A stretch of 64,000 nucleotides of DNA from an uncultured Bacteroidales bacterium (GTDB lineage: Bacteria > Bacteroidota > Bacteroidia > Bacteroidales > UBA932), in the NCBI GenBank assembly GCA_944326265.1, contig CALVDE010000002.1:186001-250000 (forward strand). Direction: 5' to 3'. Below the pieces are notes generated by a model, which saw only the letters and a list, made by a program, of their open reading frames with translations, made no database searches and was not told the DNA's origin. This document shows positions 18,201-26,405 of the stretch, one piece after another. The stretch's first letter is position 1. Each line of letters starts with the position of its first letter. The translations under genes were made by a program, and so were the position numbers.

Positions 18201-18873
18201 AATTTTTATCTGGATGCTCATCGCCTCACTGGCGGCCGTCTCATGCGGCGGCAAAGGAAGCTCCGGCAATGAGGCCGGAAACGACACGGAAAACACCGAC
18301 ACTACAGAAATCAAAACCTCAGCACAGATGGACACAACACTCGCATTCAATCCCGCAGACCTTCCTGAAGAGCCTATCTTCGAGATTCACACCACGGAAG
18401 GCACCATCACCGTCCTGCTTTACAAGGACACTCCGCTGCACAGGGACAACTTCGTAAAGCTGGCATCCCGCAGATTCTATGACGACATTCTGTTCCACAG
18501 GGTGATCTACGGATTCATGATTCAGACCGGAGATCCGCTCACCAAGGATCCGGCAAACAAGAATGCCTACGGTTCCGGCGGACCGGGCTACACAATCCCT
18601 GCCGAGTTCGTAGCCGCGCATACCCATAAGAAAGGAGCGATTGCCGCAGCCAGGATCGGAGACGTGGCCAATCCCAGGAAGGAGTCCTCAGGCTCACAGT
18701 TCTACATCGTCCAGGACCCCCGGACCTGCGCACAGCTCGACGGAGAATACACCGTTTTCGGCGAGACCCTGGACGGCCTGGATGTCATAGACCGCATAGC
18801 GTCCATGCCGACTGACGCAAAGGACAGGCCGGTAAAGGATGTCCGCATCATATCCATCACTCCTGTAATCTGA
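18190..18873 (+). CDS. Peptidyl-prolyl cis-trans isomerase lipoprotein (cyclophilin type)
   Basis: A 227-residue cyclophilin with a lipoprotein signal (MKSKIFIWMLIASLAAVSC, Cys19 as lipidation site) and a low-complexity Gly/Asp/Thr linker (about residues 20-55). The catalytic core includes FHRVIYGFMIQTGDP, AEFVAAHTHKKGAIAAARI, SSGSQFYIVQ and YTVFGETLDGLDVID. It would assist folding of periplasmic or outer-membrane proteins by proline isomerisation. It is transcribed divergently from the patatin/Omp85 gene through overlapping promoters and precedes the nitroreductase by 7 bp. Confidence 0.93.
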   Translation: MKSKIFIWMLIASLAAVSCGGKGSSGNEAGNDTENTDTTEIKTSAQMDTTLAFNPADLPEEPIFEIHTTEGTITVLLYKDTPLHRDNFVKLASRRFYDDILFHRVIYGFMIQTGDPLTKDPANKNAYGSGGPGYTIPAEFVAAHTHKKGAIAAARIGDVANPRKESSGSQFYIVQDPRTCAQLDGEYTVFGETLDGLDVIDRIASMPTDAKDRPVKDVRIISITPVI

Positions 18874-18880
18874 ACGCATA

Positions 18881-19456
18881 ATGGACGTTAGAGAAGCCCT
18901 GCACAGAAGCCGCAGCTACAGAAGATTCTATCAGGATGTCCGGATTCCGGACAAAGACATGATGATCATCGCCGACGCTGCACGGCTGTCTCCCTCAGGC
19001 CGCAACATACAGGCTCTCAAGTTCCTGTTGTCCAATACGGAAGAGGTAAACCGCAGGATTTACCCCCACCTCGCATGGGCCGGATACCTGACCGACTGGG
19101 ACGGACCGGACGAAGGCGAGAGACCGTCCGCCTATATCGTGCAGCTCCTCGACACAGACATCGCTCCCGGCATCCTGTGCGATGACGGCATCACGGCGCA
19201 GAGCATGCTGCTGCAGGCAGTGGAACTGGGATACGGAGGCTGCATAATCGCCGCCGTAAAACGGAAGGAGCTCCAGGCCGCCCTGGAACTCCCTGAACGA
19301 TTCAAGATACTCAACGTCATCGCACTGGGACGGCCTAAAGAGACAGTAGTAATCGAGCCGATGAAAGACGGCCAGTACAGATACAGCAGGACTCCGGACG
19401 GAGTTCACCACGTACCCAAACGGGACTTGGAAGACCTGGTAATCAAGAAGTTCTAA
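18881..19456 (+). CDS. Nitroreductase-family flavoprotein
   Basis: A 191-residue member of the nitroreductase superfamily. RSRSYRRFYQDVRI is the N-terminal FMN-phosphate binding motif, AARLSPSGRNIQALKF the second FMN contact, and ELGYGGCIIAAVKRKEL the Gly-rich region. The C terminus (IALGRPKE) is also conserved. Such enzymes use FMN and NAD(P)H to reduce nitro, quinone or other acceptors; the substrate is unknown. It is likely co-transcribed with the PPIase and is followed by a hairpin terminator. Confidence 0.9.
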   Translation: MDVREALHRSRSYRRFYQDVRIPDKDMMIIADAARLSPSGRNIQALKFLLSNTEEVNRRIYPHLAWAGYLTDWDGPDEGERPSAYIVQLLDTDIAPGILCDDGITAQSMLLQAVELGYGGCIIAAVKRKELQAALELPERFKILNVIALGRPKETVVIEPMKDGQYRYSRTPDGVHHVPKRDLEDLVIKKF

Positions 19457-19461
19457 TAAAA

Positions 19462-19493
19462 AAGCCGCCCGACACAGAACCGGACGGCTTTTT
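19462..19493 (+). terminator. Intrinsic terminator after the nitroreductase gene
   Basis: Stem AAGCCGCCCG (19462-19471) / CGGACGGCTT (19481-19490), one mismatch, running into a T tract. Confidence 0.85.
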
Positions 19494-19495
19494 CC

Positions 19496-19562
19496 TTATT
19501 AACCTAAACTTAACCTATGAAAAAACTATCACTTCTACTTCTTGCAAACTGCGTGCCAAACT
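19496..19562 (+). repeat. Left arm of a long inverted repeat boxing the YCF48 gene
   Basis: The 30 bases at 19501-19530 recur in inverted orientation at 21034-21064, with one inserted base; 25 consecutive bases match. Similarity continues inward through a diverged stretch to an exact 11-bp match, CGTGCCAAACT (19552-19562), against AGTTTGGCACG (21002-21012). Total arm length is about 67 bp. Confidence 0.85.
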
Positions 19563-19624
19563 GTCGCCATCTCCGAGTAAAACCTCAGGACCGGGTCATC
19601 TACTGCCGTCTCCGCAGCTGCTGA
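19517..19624 (+). CDS. Small ORF inside the left repeat (35 codons)
   Basis: ATG 19517 opens a 35-codon frame with an export-like start (MKKLSLLLLANC) and four Cys (positions 12, 16, 30, 35), ending at TGA 19622. The inverted right repeat also encodes MKKLS... but stops after 15 codons (MKKLSIKYITNPVPN). It could be a leader peptide, the remnant of a signal-peptide coding region carried by the repeat, or chance. It occupies most of the 245-bp gap between the nitroreductase and the YCF48 gene; nothing else is seen there. Confidence 0.3.
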   Translation: MKKLSLLLLANCVPNCRHLRVKPQDRVIYCRLRSC

Positions 19625-19701
19625 ATACCGGCCTGCCGCCGCTCAATCCGCAAATTCAGGCCGTCCGGTCTGGGGATTCAGGAGAATTTTATTACTTTCG
19701 C

Positions 19702-21003
19702 ATGATGAAAATGAAAGCTATATACCGAATAGCGGCAATCTTTGCCGGATGTATATCAATAAACGCCTGCCATCTTCCGACAGCCGGCTCGGGCACTCTC
19801 TCCGGAGTTGTCACCGACGCATCCGGCCTGCCGCTGGAAGGTGCCTCCGTGGTATACGGAGACTCCGCTGTCTACACGGCATCCACAGGTGCCTACATCT
19901 ACGAAGGTCTTCCGGACGGACTTCAGGGCGTATGGTTCAGAATGGACGGATACTACAGCATCATGAGACAGGTCGGCATACCGGACGGAGGCACGGCCAC
20001 CTGCGATGTCTCCCTGGAGATTATCACAGCAGGATGGGCCGCAGGCGCCGAGGACAGCGGATACGGGACTATCCTTCACTCCAGAGATGCCGGAAAATCA
20101 TGGGTGCGCCAGGGAACTCCCGCGATGATCCCTGGAGTCCGGCTGACAGATGTCTGTGCGGTGGACGACATGACATGCTGGATAGTCGGCGATGCGGACA
20201 CGGCCAGGAAACAGACCGTGATACTCAAGACAGAGGACGGAGGATCCGGATGGACCAACCAGGGCGGCTCGGTCAGCGGACTGCGGCCTGTCATGCTCTC
20301 CGCAGTATGGGCATTCGACAAAGACACGGCCTGGGCTGTATGCTCTGACACGTGCGTCGTGCTCAAGACAGAGAACGGAGGCTCGTCGTGGCGGATATGC
20401 AGGGAATCTCCGGCTGTGCTCTCCTACTCAGCTGTCACTTCCCTCAACGGCCGGGAACTGTGGTGCTGCGGCACTGCTGCAGACGGCGGCACCGTCGTGG
20501 AATACTCACCTGACGGAGGAGATACGTGGTCATCCATGACAGTAAGCGCAGCATACCAGTCTCAGGCTCCCGCTGACATCTGCGCCGTTCCCGGTCCGGT
20601 ACTCTATCTTACCGGTACCGGCATGATGGGTGTGCTTGCCTCGCATGACGGAGGCCTGTCATGGACTCCGGTACTGAACTCAGACGCAGATCTGCTGACG
20701 CTGGAAGCATGCGGAACGGATGCGGTCTGGGCAGCCGGCTCCGGCGGAAGACTGTATGTCACCAATGATGCCTTCGCGACACGCCAAGAACTCTATCCTG
20801 TCTCCGAGAATTACAGCGGAGGCCGCATATCATCCGTATCGTTCCTCAGGGATGCGGTCACCGGAGCTTTGTCAGCAATATCCGGAACAGGTGCCACCGG
20901 AGCCGTCTATTATACCGAAGACGGAGGCCTGACCTGGTCCGCAAGTTCGGTACCTTTTGAATTCAGTATAGAATCTATCGATTTTGTAGGCGGAAGCAAC
21001 TAG
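19702..21003 (+). CDS. YCF48/Hcf136-type beta-propeller lipoprotein with N-terminal carboxypeptidase-regulatory-like domain
   Basis: A 433-residue protein with a lipoprotein-like signal ending at INAC (Cys near residue 23). A carboxypeptidase-regulatory-like beta-sandwich follows (SGVVTDASGLPLEGASVV, about residues 32-105). Then come at least six propeller blades marked by T/SxDGGxxW motifs (KTEDGGSGW, KTENGGSSW, SPDGGDTW, SHDGGLSW, TEDGGLTW). YCF48-type propellers are scaffolds on cell surfaces or in complex assembly; the specific function is unknown. The gene is enclosed by an imperfect inverted repeat; its own stop codon lies inside the right arm. Confidence 0.8.
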   Translation: MMKMKAIYRIAAIFAGCISINACHLPTAGSGTLSGVVTDASGLPLEGASVVYGDSAVYTASTGAYIYEGLPDGLQGVWFRMDGYYSIMRQVGIPDGGTATCDVSLEIITAGWAAGAEDSGYGTILHSRDAGKSWVRQGTPAMIPGVRLTDVCAVDDMTCWIVGDADTARKQTVILKTEDGGSGWTNQGGSVSGLRPVMLSAVWAFDKDTAWAVCSDTCVVLKTENGGSSWRICRESPAVLSYSAVTSLNGRELWCCGTAADGGTVVEYSPDGGDTWSSMTVSAAYQSQAPADICAVPGPVLYLTGTGMMGVLASHDGGLSWTPVLNSDADLLTLEACGTDAVWAAGSGGRLYVTNDAFATRQELYPVSENYSGGRISSVSFLRDAVTGALSAISGTGATGAVYYTEDGGLTWSASSVPFEFSIESIDFVGGSN

Positions 21004-21067
21004 TTTGGCACGGGATTTGTAATATATTTAATCGATAGTTTTTTCATAGGTTAAGTTTTAGGTTAAG
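21002..21067 (-). repeat. Right arm of the inverted repeat boxing the YCF48 gene
   Basis: Read on the minus strand it starts like the left arm, including the ATGAAAAAACTATC core (complement of 21034-21047) and GTGCCAAACT at the inner end. It contains the stop codon of the YCF48 gene (21001-21003) at its inner edge. One extra T at about 21059 breaks the perfect match. Confidence 0.85.
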
Positions 21068-21075
21068 TTAAGCAG

Positions 21076-21112
21076 TGTCCTCCCGGTCGTGAGATTAGGA
21101 GGACATTTTTTT
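21076..21112 (+). terminator. Intrinsic terminator after the YCF48 gene
   Basis: 8-bp stem TGTCCTCC (21076-21083) / GGAGGACA (21098-21105), then seven T residues. It overlaps the stop codon of convergent rsmE by 2 bp. Confidence 0.8.
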
Positions 21113-21878
21113 ATTGTCCGCAGCAGCTCAATGCAGTGTAAACAGTTGCCACGCACAGCATTGCAGCCGTCTCGGTACGCAGGCGGGAAGGACCGAGAGA
21201 CAAGGGCGTGAATCCGGCAGCCAGGGCGGCGGCTATCTCTTCTGAGGAGAAATCCCCCTCAGGGCCTACCAGGAACAGGGCCTGCGGCTGTCCTTCAGCA
21301 CCCGAAGCATCCGACCTGACAGCGGCAAGGGCATCCGCAAGGGATTTACGGGTATTGAGTCCTGACGCAATGTCGCTGTCACAGTAGGCTATGAATTTGC
21401 ATCCGGCGAATCCGGACATCTCCTCCATCAGGGCCTTGAAAGACATCAGTTCATCGAGCTGCGGCACCGCTCCCTTCAAGGACTGCTTGGCTGCCGACAC
21501 GACTATCCTCTGCCCTCTCTCCCTGTTATACACTTTCCGTTCGGAATGAGCGCAGAGCACAGGAGTAATCCTGTCAACGCCCATCTCCACCGCCTTTTCG
21601 GTGAACCACTCGAAACGGTCTATGTTCTTGGTCGGAGCCACAGCCATCCACAGGCGGTACGGATGTGTGCCGAAGCCGCCCTCCACCGACAGCACCTCGG
21701 CGACGGCCCTGCGTAGGTCAGCCTCCACAAGAGAGCAGCGGTACAGATTGCCGTCTCCGCCGCTTACGAAGATCTCATCCCCCGCCCTGTGCCTCAGCAC
21801 CTTGACGCAGTGAGCCGACTCTTCGGGAGACAAGCGGACGCGCCCGTCGCTGATATCGTTTGAATAAAATACTTCCAT
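21111..21878 (-). CDS. rsmE: 16S rRNA (uracil-1498-N3)-methyltransferase
   Basis: A 255-residue SPOUT methyltransferase. The N-terminal PUA-like domain (about residues 1-70) includes LSPEESAHCVKVLRHRAGD. The C-terminal trefoil-knot domain carries the SAM motifs LFLVGPEGDFSSEE and LSLGPSRLRTETA. It methylates U1498 of 16S rRNA. The -7 box lies only 5 nt upstream of the ATG, predicting a leaderless message. The gene is convergent with the YCF48 gene and divergent from folP. Confidence 0.94.
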   Translation of the reverse strand: MEVFYSNDISDGRVRLSPEESAHCVKVLRHRAGDEIFVSGGDGNLYRCSLVEADLRRAVAEVLSVEGGFGTHPYRLWMAVAPTKNIDRFEWFTEKAVEMGVDRITPVLCAHSERKVYNRERGQRIVVSAAKQSLKGAVPQLDELMSFKALMEEMSGFAGCKFIAYCDSDIASGLNTRKSLADALAAVRSDASGAEGQPQALFLVGPEGDFSSEEIAAALAAGFTPLSLGPSRLRTETAAMLCVATVYTALSCCGQ

Positions 21879-21883
21879 AGGTG

Positions 21884-21891
21884 CAAAGATA
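21884..21891 (-). promoter_or_regulatory. -7 box of rsmE
   Basis: Minus-strand TATCTTTG, a perfect TAnnTTTG, ending 5 nt before the start codon; a leaderless transcript is predicted. Confidence 0.6.
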
Positions 21892-21933
21892 CTTTTATTT
21901 TTCCTAACTTGGCGGCCTTAACGACACAGAGTC

Positions 21934-22773
21934 ATGAACCGTATATCATCGCCATCCAACGCCCGTCCCGTATCGGTAATGGGCATCGTCAATCTGACGG
22001 ACAATTCCTATTTCGCATCATCCCGCTGCCTCGGACCTTCCGGAGAGGTGGACATGCACAAGGCTCTCGACAGGGTAAGGCAGATGCTGGAGGAAGGAGC
22101 GGACATCATAGACATAGGCGCATGCTCCACCCGTCCAGGCTCGCAGGCCGTCGGAGCCGAAGAGGAATGGCGCAGGCTCGGACCGTTTCTGCAGGAAGTG
22201 CGGAAGCATTTCGGGGAGATACGCATATCCGTCGACACCTACTGGGCTTCGGTGGTGGAAAAGGCATACGATACCATAGGACCGTTCATCGTCAATGACA
22301 TCTCGGCCGGAGAGGACGACCCTCAGATGCTGCCGGCAGTCGGAAGGCTCGGACTGGAGTATGTGGCGATGCACAAGCGCGGCAATCCGCAGACCATGCA
22401 GTCGCTCTGCCAGTATGAGGATGTAGTGGAAGATGTTCTGGAATATTTCAGAAAATTCGGAGAAAGAGCGGAACAATACGGCATCCGCAACTGGATTCTT
22501 GACCCCGGATTCGGTTTTGCCAAGACCATTGAGCAGAATTATCAGCTGCTCGCCCATCTGGACCGCTTCCCCGCCCTGGGACGGCCCGTACTTGTCGGTG
22601 TATCCCGCAAAAGCATGATCTACCGCCTGCTGGACATCACCCCAGAAGAAGCCCTACCCCAGACACAGGTACTGCACTACGCAGCACTTGAACGCGGAGC
22701 ATCCATCCTCCGTGTCCACGATGTTGCCGAGGCCGTCCGCACCGTCCGCATCCTGCACGTTTTGCAGGAGTAG
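21934..22773 (+). CDS. folP: Dihydropteroate synthase
   Basis: A 279-residue TIM-barrel enzyme condensing 6-hydroxymethyl-dihydropterin-PP with p-aminobenzoate in folate synthesis. Motifs: VMGIVNLTDNSYFASS (N-terminal pterin loop), DIIDIGACSTRPGSQ, RISVDTY, IVNDISAG, ILDPGFGFAKT, LVGVSRKSMI and the C-terminal RVHDVAEAVR. In the second loop the common GGESTRPG reads GACSTRPGS. Full length. Divergent from rsmE, convergent with ispF; a palindromic repeat fills the space between folP and ispF. Confidence 0.95.
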   Translation: MNRISSPSNARPVSVMGIVNLTDNSYFASSRCLGPSGEVDMHKALDRVRQMLEEGADIIDIGACSTRPGSQAVGAEEEWRRLGPFLQEVRKHFGEIRISVDTYWASVVEKAYDTIGPFIVNDISAGEDDPQMLPAVGRLGLEYVAMHKRGNPQTMQSLCQYEDVVEDVLEYFRKFGERAEQYGIRNWILDPGFGFAKTIEQNYQLLAHLDRFPALGRPVLVGVSRKSMIYRLLDITPEEALPQTQVLHYAALERGASILRVHDVAEAVRTVRILHVLQE

Positions 22774-22778
22774 TAGCA

Positions 22779-22889
22779 GGAGGAGATATGAGCGACGAGA
22801 AATGACTAGCCGCCCTCGGCTCTAGAGGGAGGGGCCCGCCGCGAAGCGGTGGGAGGGCCTGGTCATTTCGACCGCTGCATATCTCCTCC
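22779..22889. repeat. Palindromic repeat element between folP and ispF
   Basis: Outer arms GGAGGAGATATG (22779-22790) and CATATCTCCTCC (22878-22889) match exactly. The match continues imperfectly inward (AGCG, then AAATGAC near 22800-22806 against GTCATTT at 22862-22868). The interior is GC-rich with smaller palindromes (CCGC cgcgaa GCGG; CCCTC ... GAGGG). It behaves like a REP/MITE-type sequence, and its right arm forms the last codons of ispF. Confidence 0.65.
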
Positions 22890-23378
22890 GTCAGAGCGAT
22901 TGAGCAGGACGGAGGCCCAGACGGCGATGCCCTCCTCACGGCCGGTGAAGCCTAAGTGTTCGGTAGTTGTGGCCTTGACCGAGATCTGAGACACATCCAC
23001 GCCGAGGACATCCGCCATAGTCTGACGCATCTGAGCGATATACGGAGCCAGCCTGGGCTTCTGGGCCGCGATGGTTATGTCGGCATTGGCCACCTGATAG
23101 CCTTGCGCAGCTATCAGGTCATTGACCCTGCGCAGCAGTATCTTGCTGTCGATGCCCCGGAACTCGTCCGAAGTGTCCGGAAAATGCTGTCCGATATCCC
23201 CGAGGGCCAGGGCCCCGAGCATCGCGTCACAGAGGGCATGTATGGCCACGTCTCCGTCCGAATGGGCGATGCAGCCTTTTACATGAGGAATCCTCACTCC
23301 TCCAAGCCACAGCTCCAGTCCCCCGCCGAGGGCATGCACGTCATAGCCGTGACCTATTCTGTATGGAAATGCGCTCAT
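22863..23378 (-). CDS. ispF: 2-C-methyl-D-erythritol 2,4-cyclodiphosphate synthase
   Basis: A 171-residue enzyme of the MEP isoprenoid pathway. Metal ligands and active-site motifs: [11 protein letters not shown] (D13, H15), [31 protein letters not shown] and [17 protein letters not shown]. The conserved fold ends near [10 protein letters not shown]; the last ten residues ([10 protein letters not shown]) are encoded by the palindromic repeat at 22779-22889 and make it about ten residues longer than the usual 157-162 aa. Transcribed from its own -7 box at 23404-23411, divergent from the phosphoesterase gene. Confidence 0.95.
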   Translation of the reverse strand: MSAFPYRIGHGYDVHALGGGLELWLGGVRIPHVKGCIAHSDGDVAIHALCDAMLGALALGDIGQHFPDTSDEFRGIDSKILLRRVNDLIAAQGYQVANADITIAAQKPRLAPYIAQMRQTMADVLGVDVSQISVKATTTEHLGFTGREEGIAVWASVLLNRSDGGDMQRSK

Positions 23379-23403
23379 ATCCTTATTTTATAGGTGTCGG
23401 GTG

Positions 23404-23411
23404 CAAAATTA
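23404..23411 (-). promoter_or_regulatory. -7 box of ispF
   Basis: Minus-strand TAATTTTG, perfect TAnnTTTG, 25 nt before the start codon. Confidence 0.6.
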
Positions 23412-23425
23412 GAAAAATTCTTCAT

Positions 23426-23433
23426 TACCTTTG
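23426..23433 (+). promoter_or_regulatory. -7 box of the phosphoesterase gene
   Basis: TACCTTTG, perfect TAnnTTTG, 7 nt before ATG 23441; the message would be leaderless or have a leader of a few nt. It is divergent from the ispF box, 14 bp apart. Confidence 0.6.
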
Positions 23434-23440
23434 CCACATT

Positions 23441-23956
23441 ATGCACATAGGAGTGATATCAGATACACACTGCTGGTTCGACGACAAGCTCAAAAAGTTC
23501 CTCGAGCCGGTGGATGAGATATGGCACGCCGGGGACTTCGGCAACGAGGAGACCCTGCTGCAGATAGCGGCATTCAAACCTCTCAAGGGAGTCTACGGCA
23601 ACTGCGACGGTACTCAGGTGCGTGCCAGGGTACCGTACACACAGCTCATGGAATGTGAGGGCAGAAGAGTGCTGATGATGCACATCGGAGGCTATCCAGG
23701 CCGGTACGACTACAAGGCGTTCCAGCTCATCAACGCCCACCTGCCGGACATCTTCGTATGCGGACACTCCCACATCCTGAAGGTCATTTTCGACAAGAAA
23801 TACAACATGCTCACCGTCAACCCGGGTGCCGCCGGCATCCAGGGATTCCATCAGGTACGCACCGCCATCCGTTTCCACATCGATGACGGAAATATCCACG
23901 ATATGGAAATAGGAGAATGGCCGAGATTCACAAGCAATAATCTTACAATGCTATAA
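23441..23956 (+). CDS. YfcE/MJ0936-type metallophosphoesterase
   Basis: A 171-residue calcineurin-like phosphodiesterase. Metal-binding motifs in order: GVISDTHC (D8, H10), EIWHAGDFGN, GVYGNCD, LMMHIGG and FVCGHSHI. ATG 23441 is chosen because it immediately precedes the first metal motif and follows the -7 box; the longer frame from 23363 would begin in ispF promoter sequence. Family members hydrolyse phosphodiesters in vitro; the natural substrate is unknown. It is followed after 2 bp by the S9 peptidase gene. Confidence 0.92.
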   Translation: MHIGVISDTHCWFDDKLKKFLEPVDEIWHAGDFGNEETLLQIAAFKPLKGVYGNCDGTQVRARVPYTQLMECEGRRVLMMHIGGYPGRYDYKAFQLINAHLPDIFVCGHSHILKVIFDKKYNMLTVNPGAAGIQGFHQVRTAIRFHIDDGNIHDMEIGEWPRFTSNNLTML

Positions 23957-23958
23957 CA

Positions 23959-26394
23959 ATGAAACACAACTTTATCATCTTCGCAACAGCCCTGCTCTGC
24001 GCATCAGCCACAGCAGCGTGGGCCCAGCAGACACCCGTCACCGAAGCCAATTATGACCTTGCCGAGCGATTCTCCACCAGGAAGGTCAACCGGATGGTAT
24101 TCTCCCAGACAATCACCCCGGCATGGTTCCCCGGCTCAGATAAATTCTGGTACAAATGGGAGACTCCCGAGGGCGCGGGCTACTGGATTGTAGACCCGGC
24201 AGCCAGGACCAAGACTGCCGTATTCGACCTCGACAGGCTCGCCATGGAACTGACCGAGATCATCAGAGACCCGTTCGACGCACAGCACATACCGTTCATG
24301 GACCTGAAGCTGAAAGACGACAACACTTTCACCTTCAGCATCAAATCCTCCATTGACAAGCCGGACACCACCGCTGACGGCAAGCCTCAGATGAAGAAAA
24401 AAGTCTTCCGATTTGAATACGACATAGACTCCAGGGAGCTTACCGACGTAACGGACATGGAGGAAGAAAAAGAATTCCCCGAATGGGCCAGCATATCTCC
24501 CGACAGCAGTTATGCAGTATATGCCAAGGGATACAACCTCTACTATACCGACATGGAGAATCTCCGAAAACTGATGGAGGACGAAAAAGACTCCACCGTA
24601 GTCGAATACGCCCTGACTGAGGACGGCACCAAGGACATCGCATACGGCGGCAACGATTACTCCGGTGTCGAGGACAGGGACACCTCCGAAAGATATTACG
24701 TATATCTGCAGTGGTCCCCTGACTCCAGAAGTTTCCTGCACCAGAAATACGACATGTCCGGCATCGGCGAGTACTGGGTCATCAACTCCACAGCACAGCC
24801 CAGACCCGAGCTGCAGACCTACAAGTACCAGATGCCCGGAGAACCCGGCCCCAAAAGCTACCTCATGCTGTTCGACATGCAGGACAAGTCTTCAAGAGTC
24901 CTCGATGTATGGGCATTCAAGGACCAGACAGTCATGATCAGCACCAAACCCTGGACCAACAAGGACATGTACGCCGATTACACCCCGACCGTATGGCTCG
25001 GAGATGACAATTCGTTCTACTTCACCCGAATCAGCCGCGACGAGCACAGGGTGGACATCTGCCGCTACTGGCTCGACACCGACTCCGTCCAGGTTCTCAT
25101 AGAGGAACGCCTGAACACGTACATCGATGTATGCGATTTCAAGCTTCTGAAATCAGGCGAGATTGTCATGCGCTCGGAGCGTAACGGATGGGCCCAGCTT
25201 TATCTGCATGACAGCGACGGCAGACTGATACGTCCCCTGACCGACGGAGCCTACCATGTATCCACGATTACCGGTGTGGACGAAAGCGCGGGCACCGTGT
25301 ATTTCACAGCCACAGGCTATGACAGAGAGGAGAATCCCTATTACAACCACATCTTCAGCGTCGGTCTTGACGGCAAGGGAGTCAGGATGCTCAATCCCGG
25401 CGACTACGACAACCGCAGCTGGATGCCGGACGACCTGAAATACTTCGTAAACAATGCCTCAAGGGTGGACACCGCTCCGGCAAATGCCCTTTACAGTGCC
25501 TCGGGCAAGAAGATAATGGATCTTGAGACTGCCGACCTGAGCCGTCTCTTTATGGCAGGATACAGGTTCCCCGAGATCTTCAAGGCCAAGGCTGCCGACG
25601 GCATCACCGACCTCTGGGGAGTAATCTACAAGCCGTTTGACTTTGACTCCACCAGACTGTACCCCATCATCGAATACGTATATCCCGGCCCTCAGGTGGA
25701 GGCCACAGAATATTTCTGGACACCCAGGATGAACCGCATCGACCGTCTGGCCCAGCTCGGATTCATCGTTGTGACCGTAGGACAAAGAGGCGGACATCCC
25801 GACCGGTCGAAATGGTACCACAACTTCGGCTACGGCAACATGCGCGACTATCCTCTGGCTGACCACAAATACGTCATACAGCAGCTGGCCGCAGAACGCA
25901 GCTACATGGACATCAACAAGGTCGGCATCCACGGACACTCCGGCGGAGGATTCATGTCCACGGCGGCCATCCTCACCTATCCCGACTTCTATAAGGCGGC
26001 TGTATCCTGCGCCGGCAATCACGACAACCGCATATACAACCGGTGGTGGAGCGAGACACACCACGGTGTCAAGGAAGTAGTCTCAGCCGACGGAGACACC
26101 ACTTTCAGCTACAGCATAGATGCCAACCAGGACTTCGTCAAGAACCTCAAGGGCCATCTGCTGCTGGTTCACGGCGACATGGACGACAACGTACATCCGG
26201 CCAATACCATCCGCGTAGTGGATGCTCTCATTCGGGCCAACAAGCGCTTTGAGATGCTCTATCTGCCCGGACAGCGTCATGGCTTCGGAGACATGGACGA
26301 GTATTTCTTCTGGAAGATGGCCGACTTCTTCAGCCGCTGGCTCATCGGAGACTGTGAGGAAGACGTGGACATCAGGCAGATGAACAACGACTGA
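23959..26394 (+). CDS. S9 family prolyl oligopeptidase / dipeptidyl peptidase IV-like, exported
   Basis: An 811-residue secreted serine peptidase. Signal peptide residues 1-23 (MKHNFIIFATALLCASATAA); an N-terminal beta-propeller (about 40-540); a C-terminal alpha/beta hydrolase. Catalytic triad visible: nucleophile in GHSGGGFMS (Ser661), Asp in LLVHGDMDDNVHP, His in PGQRHGFGDMDEY. It is expected to release dipeptides, often Xaa-Pro, from peptides in the periplasm. It is a family with many Bacteroidota paralogs, so exact specificity is open. Sits between the phosphoesterase and PfkB genes in one direction. Confidence 0.93.
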   Translation: MKHNFIIFATALLCASATAAWAQQTPVTEANYDLAERFSTRKVNRMVFSQTITPAWFPGSDKFWYKWETPEGAGYWIVDPAARTKTAVFDLDRLAMELTEIIRDPFDAQHIPFMDLKLKDDNTFTFSIKSSIDKPDTTADGKPQMKKKVFRFEYDIDSRELTDVTDMEEEKEFPEWASISPDSSYAVYAKGYNLYYTDMENLRKLMEDEKDSTVVEYALTEDGTKDIAYGGNDYSGVEDRDTSERYYVYLQWSPDSRSFLHQKYDMSGIGEYWVINSTAQPRPELQTYKYQMPGEPGPKSYLMLFDMQDKSSRVLDVWAFKDQTVMISTKPWTNKDMYADYTPTVWLGDDNSFYFTRISRDEHRVDICRYWLDTDSVQVLIEERLNTYIDVCDFKLLKSGEIVMRSERNGWAQLYLHDSDGRLIRPLTDGAYHVSTITGVDESAGTVYFTATGYDREENPYYNHIFSVGLDGKGVRMLNPGDYDNRSWMPDDLKYFVNNASRVDTAPANALYSASGKKIMDLETADLSRLFMAGYRFPEIFKAKAADGITDLWGVIYKPFDFDSTRLYPIIEYVYPGPQVEATEYFWTPRMNRIDRLAQLGFIVVTVGQRGGHPDRSKWYHNFGYGNMRDYPLADHKYVIQQLAAERSYMDINKVGIHGHSGGGFMSTAAILTYPDFYKAAVSCAGNHDNRIYNRWWSETHHGVKEVVSADGDTTFSYSIDANQDFVKNLKGHLLLVHGDMDDNVHPANTIRVVDALIRANKRFEMLYLPGQRHGFGDMDEYFFWKMADFFSRWLIGDCEEDVDIRQMNND

Positions 26395-26405
26395 TATTTG
26401 CGGAC

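Noticed and set aside
22751-22769. Hairpin TCCTGCA / TGCAGGA as a folP terminator
   Set aside because: It lies within folP codons before the stop and has no T-run.
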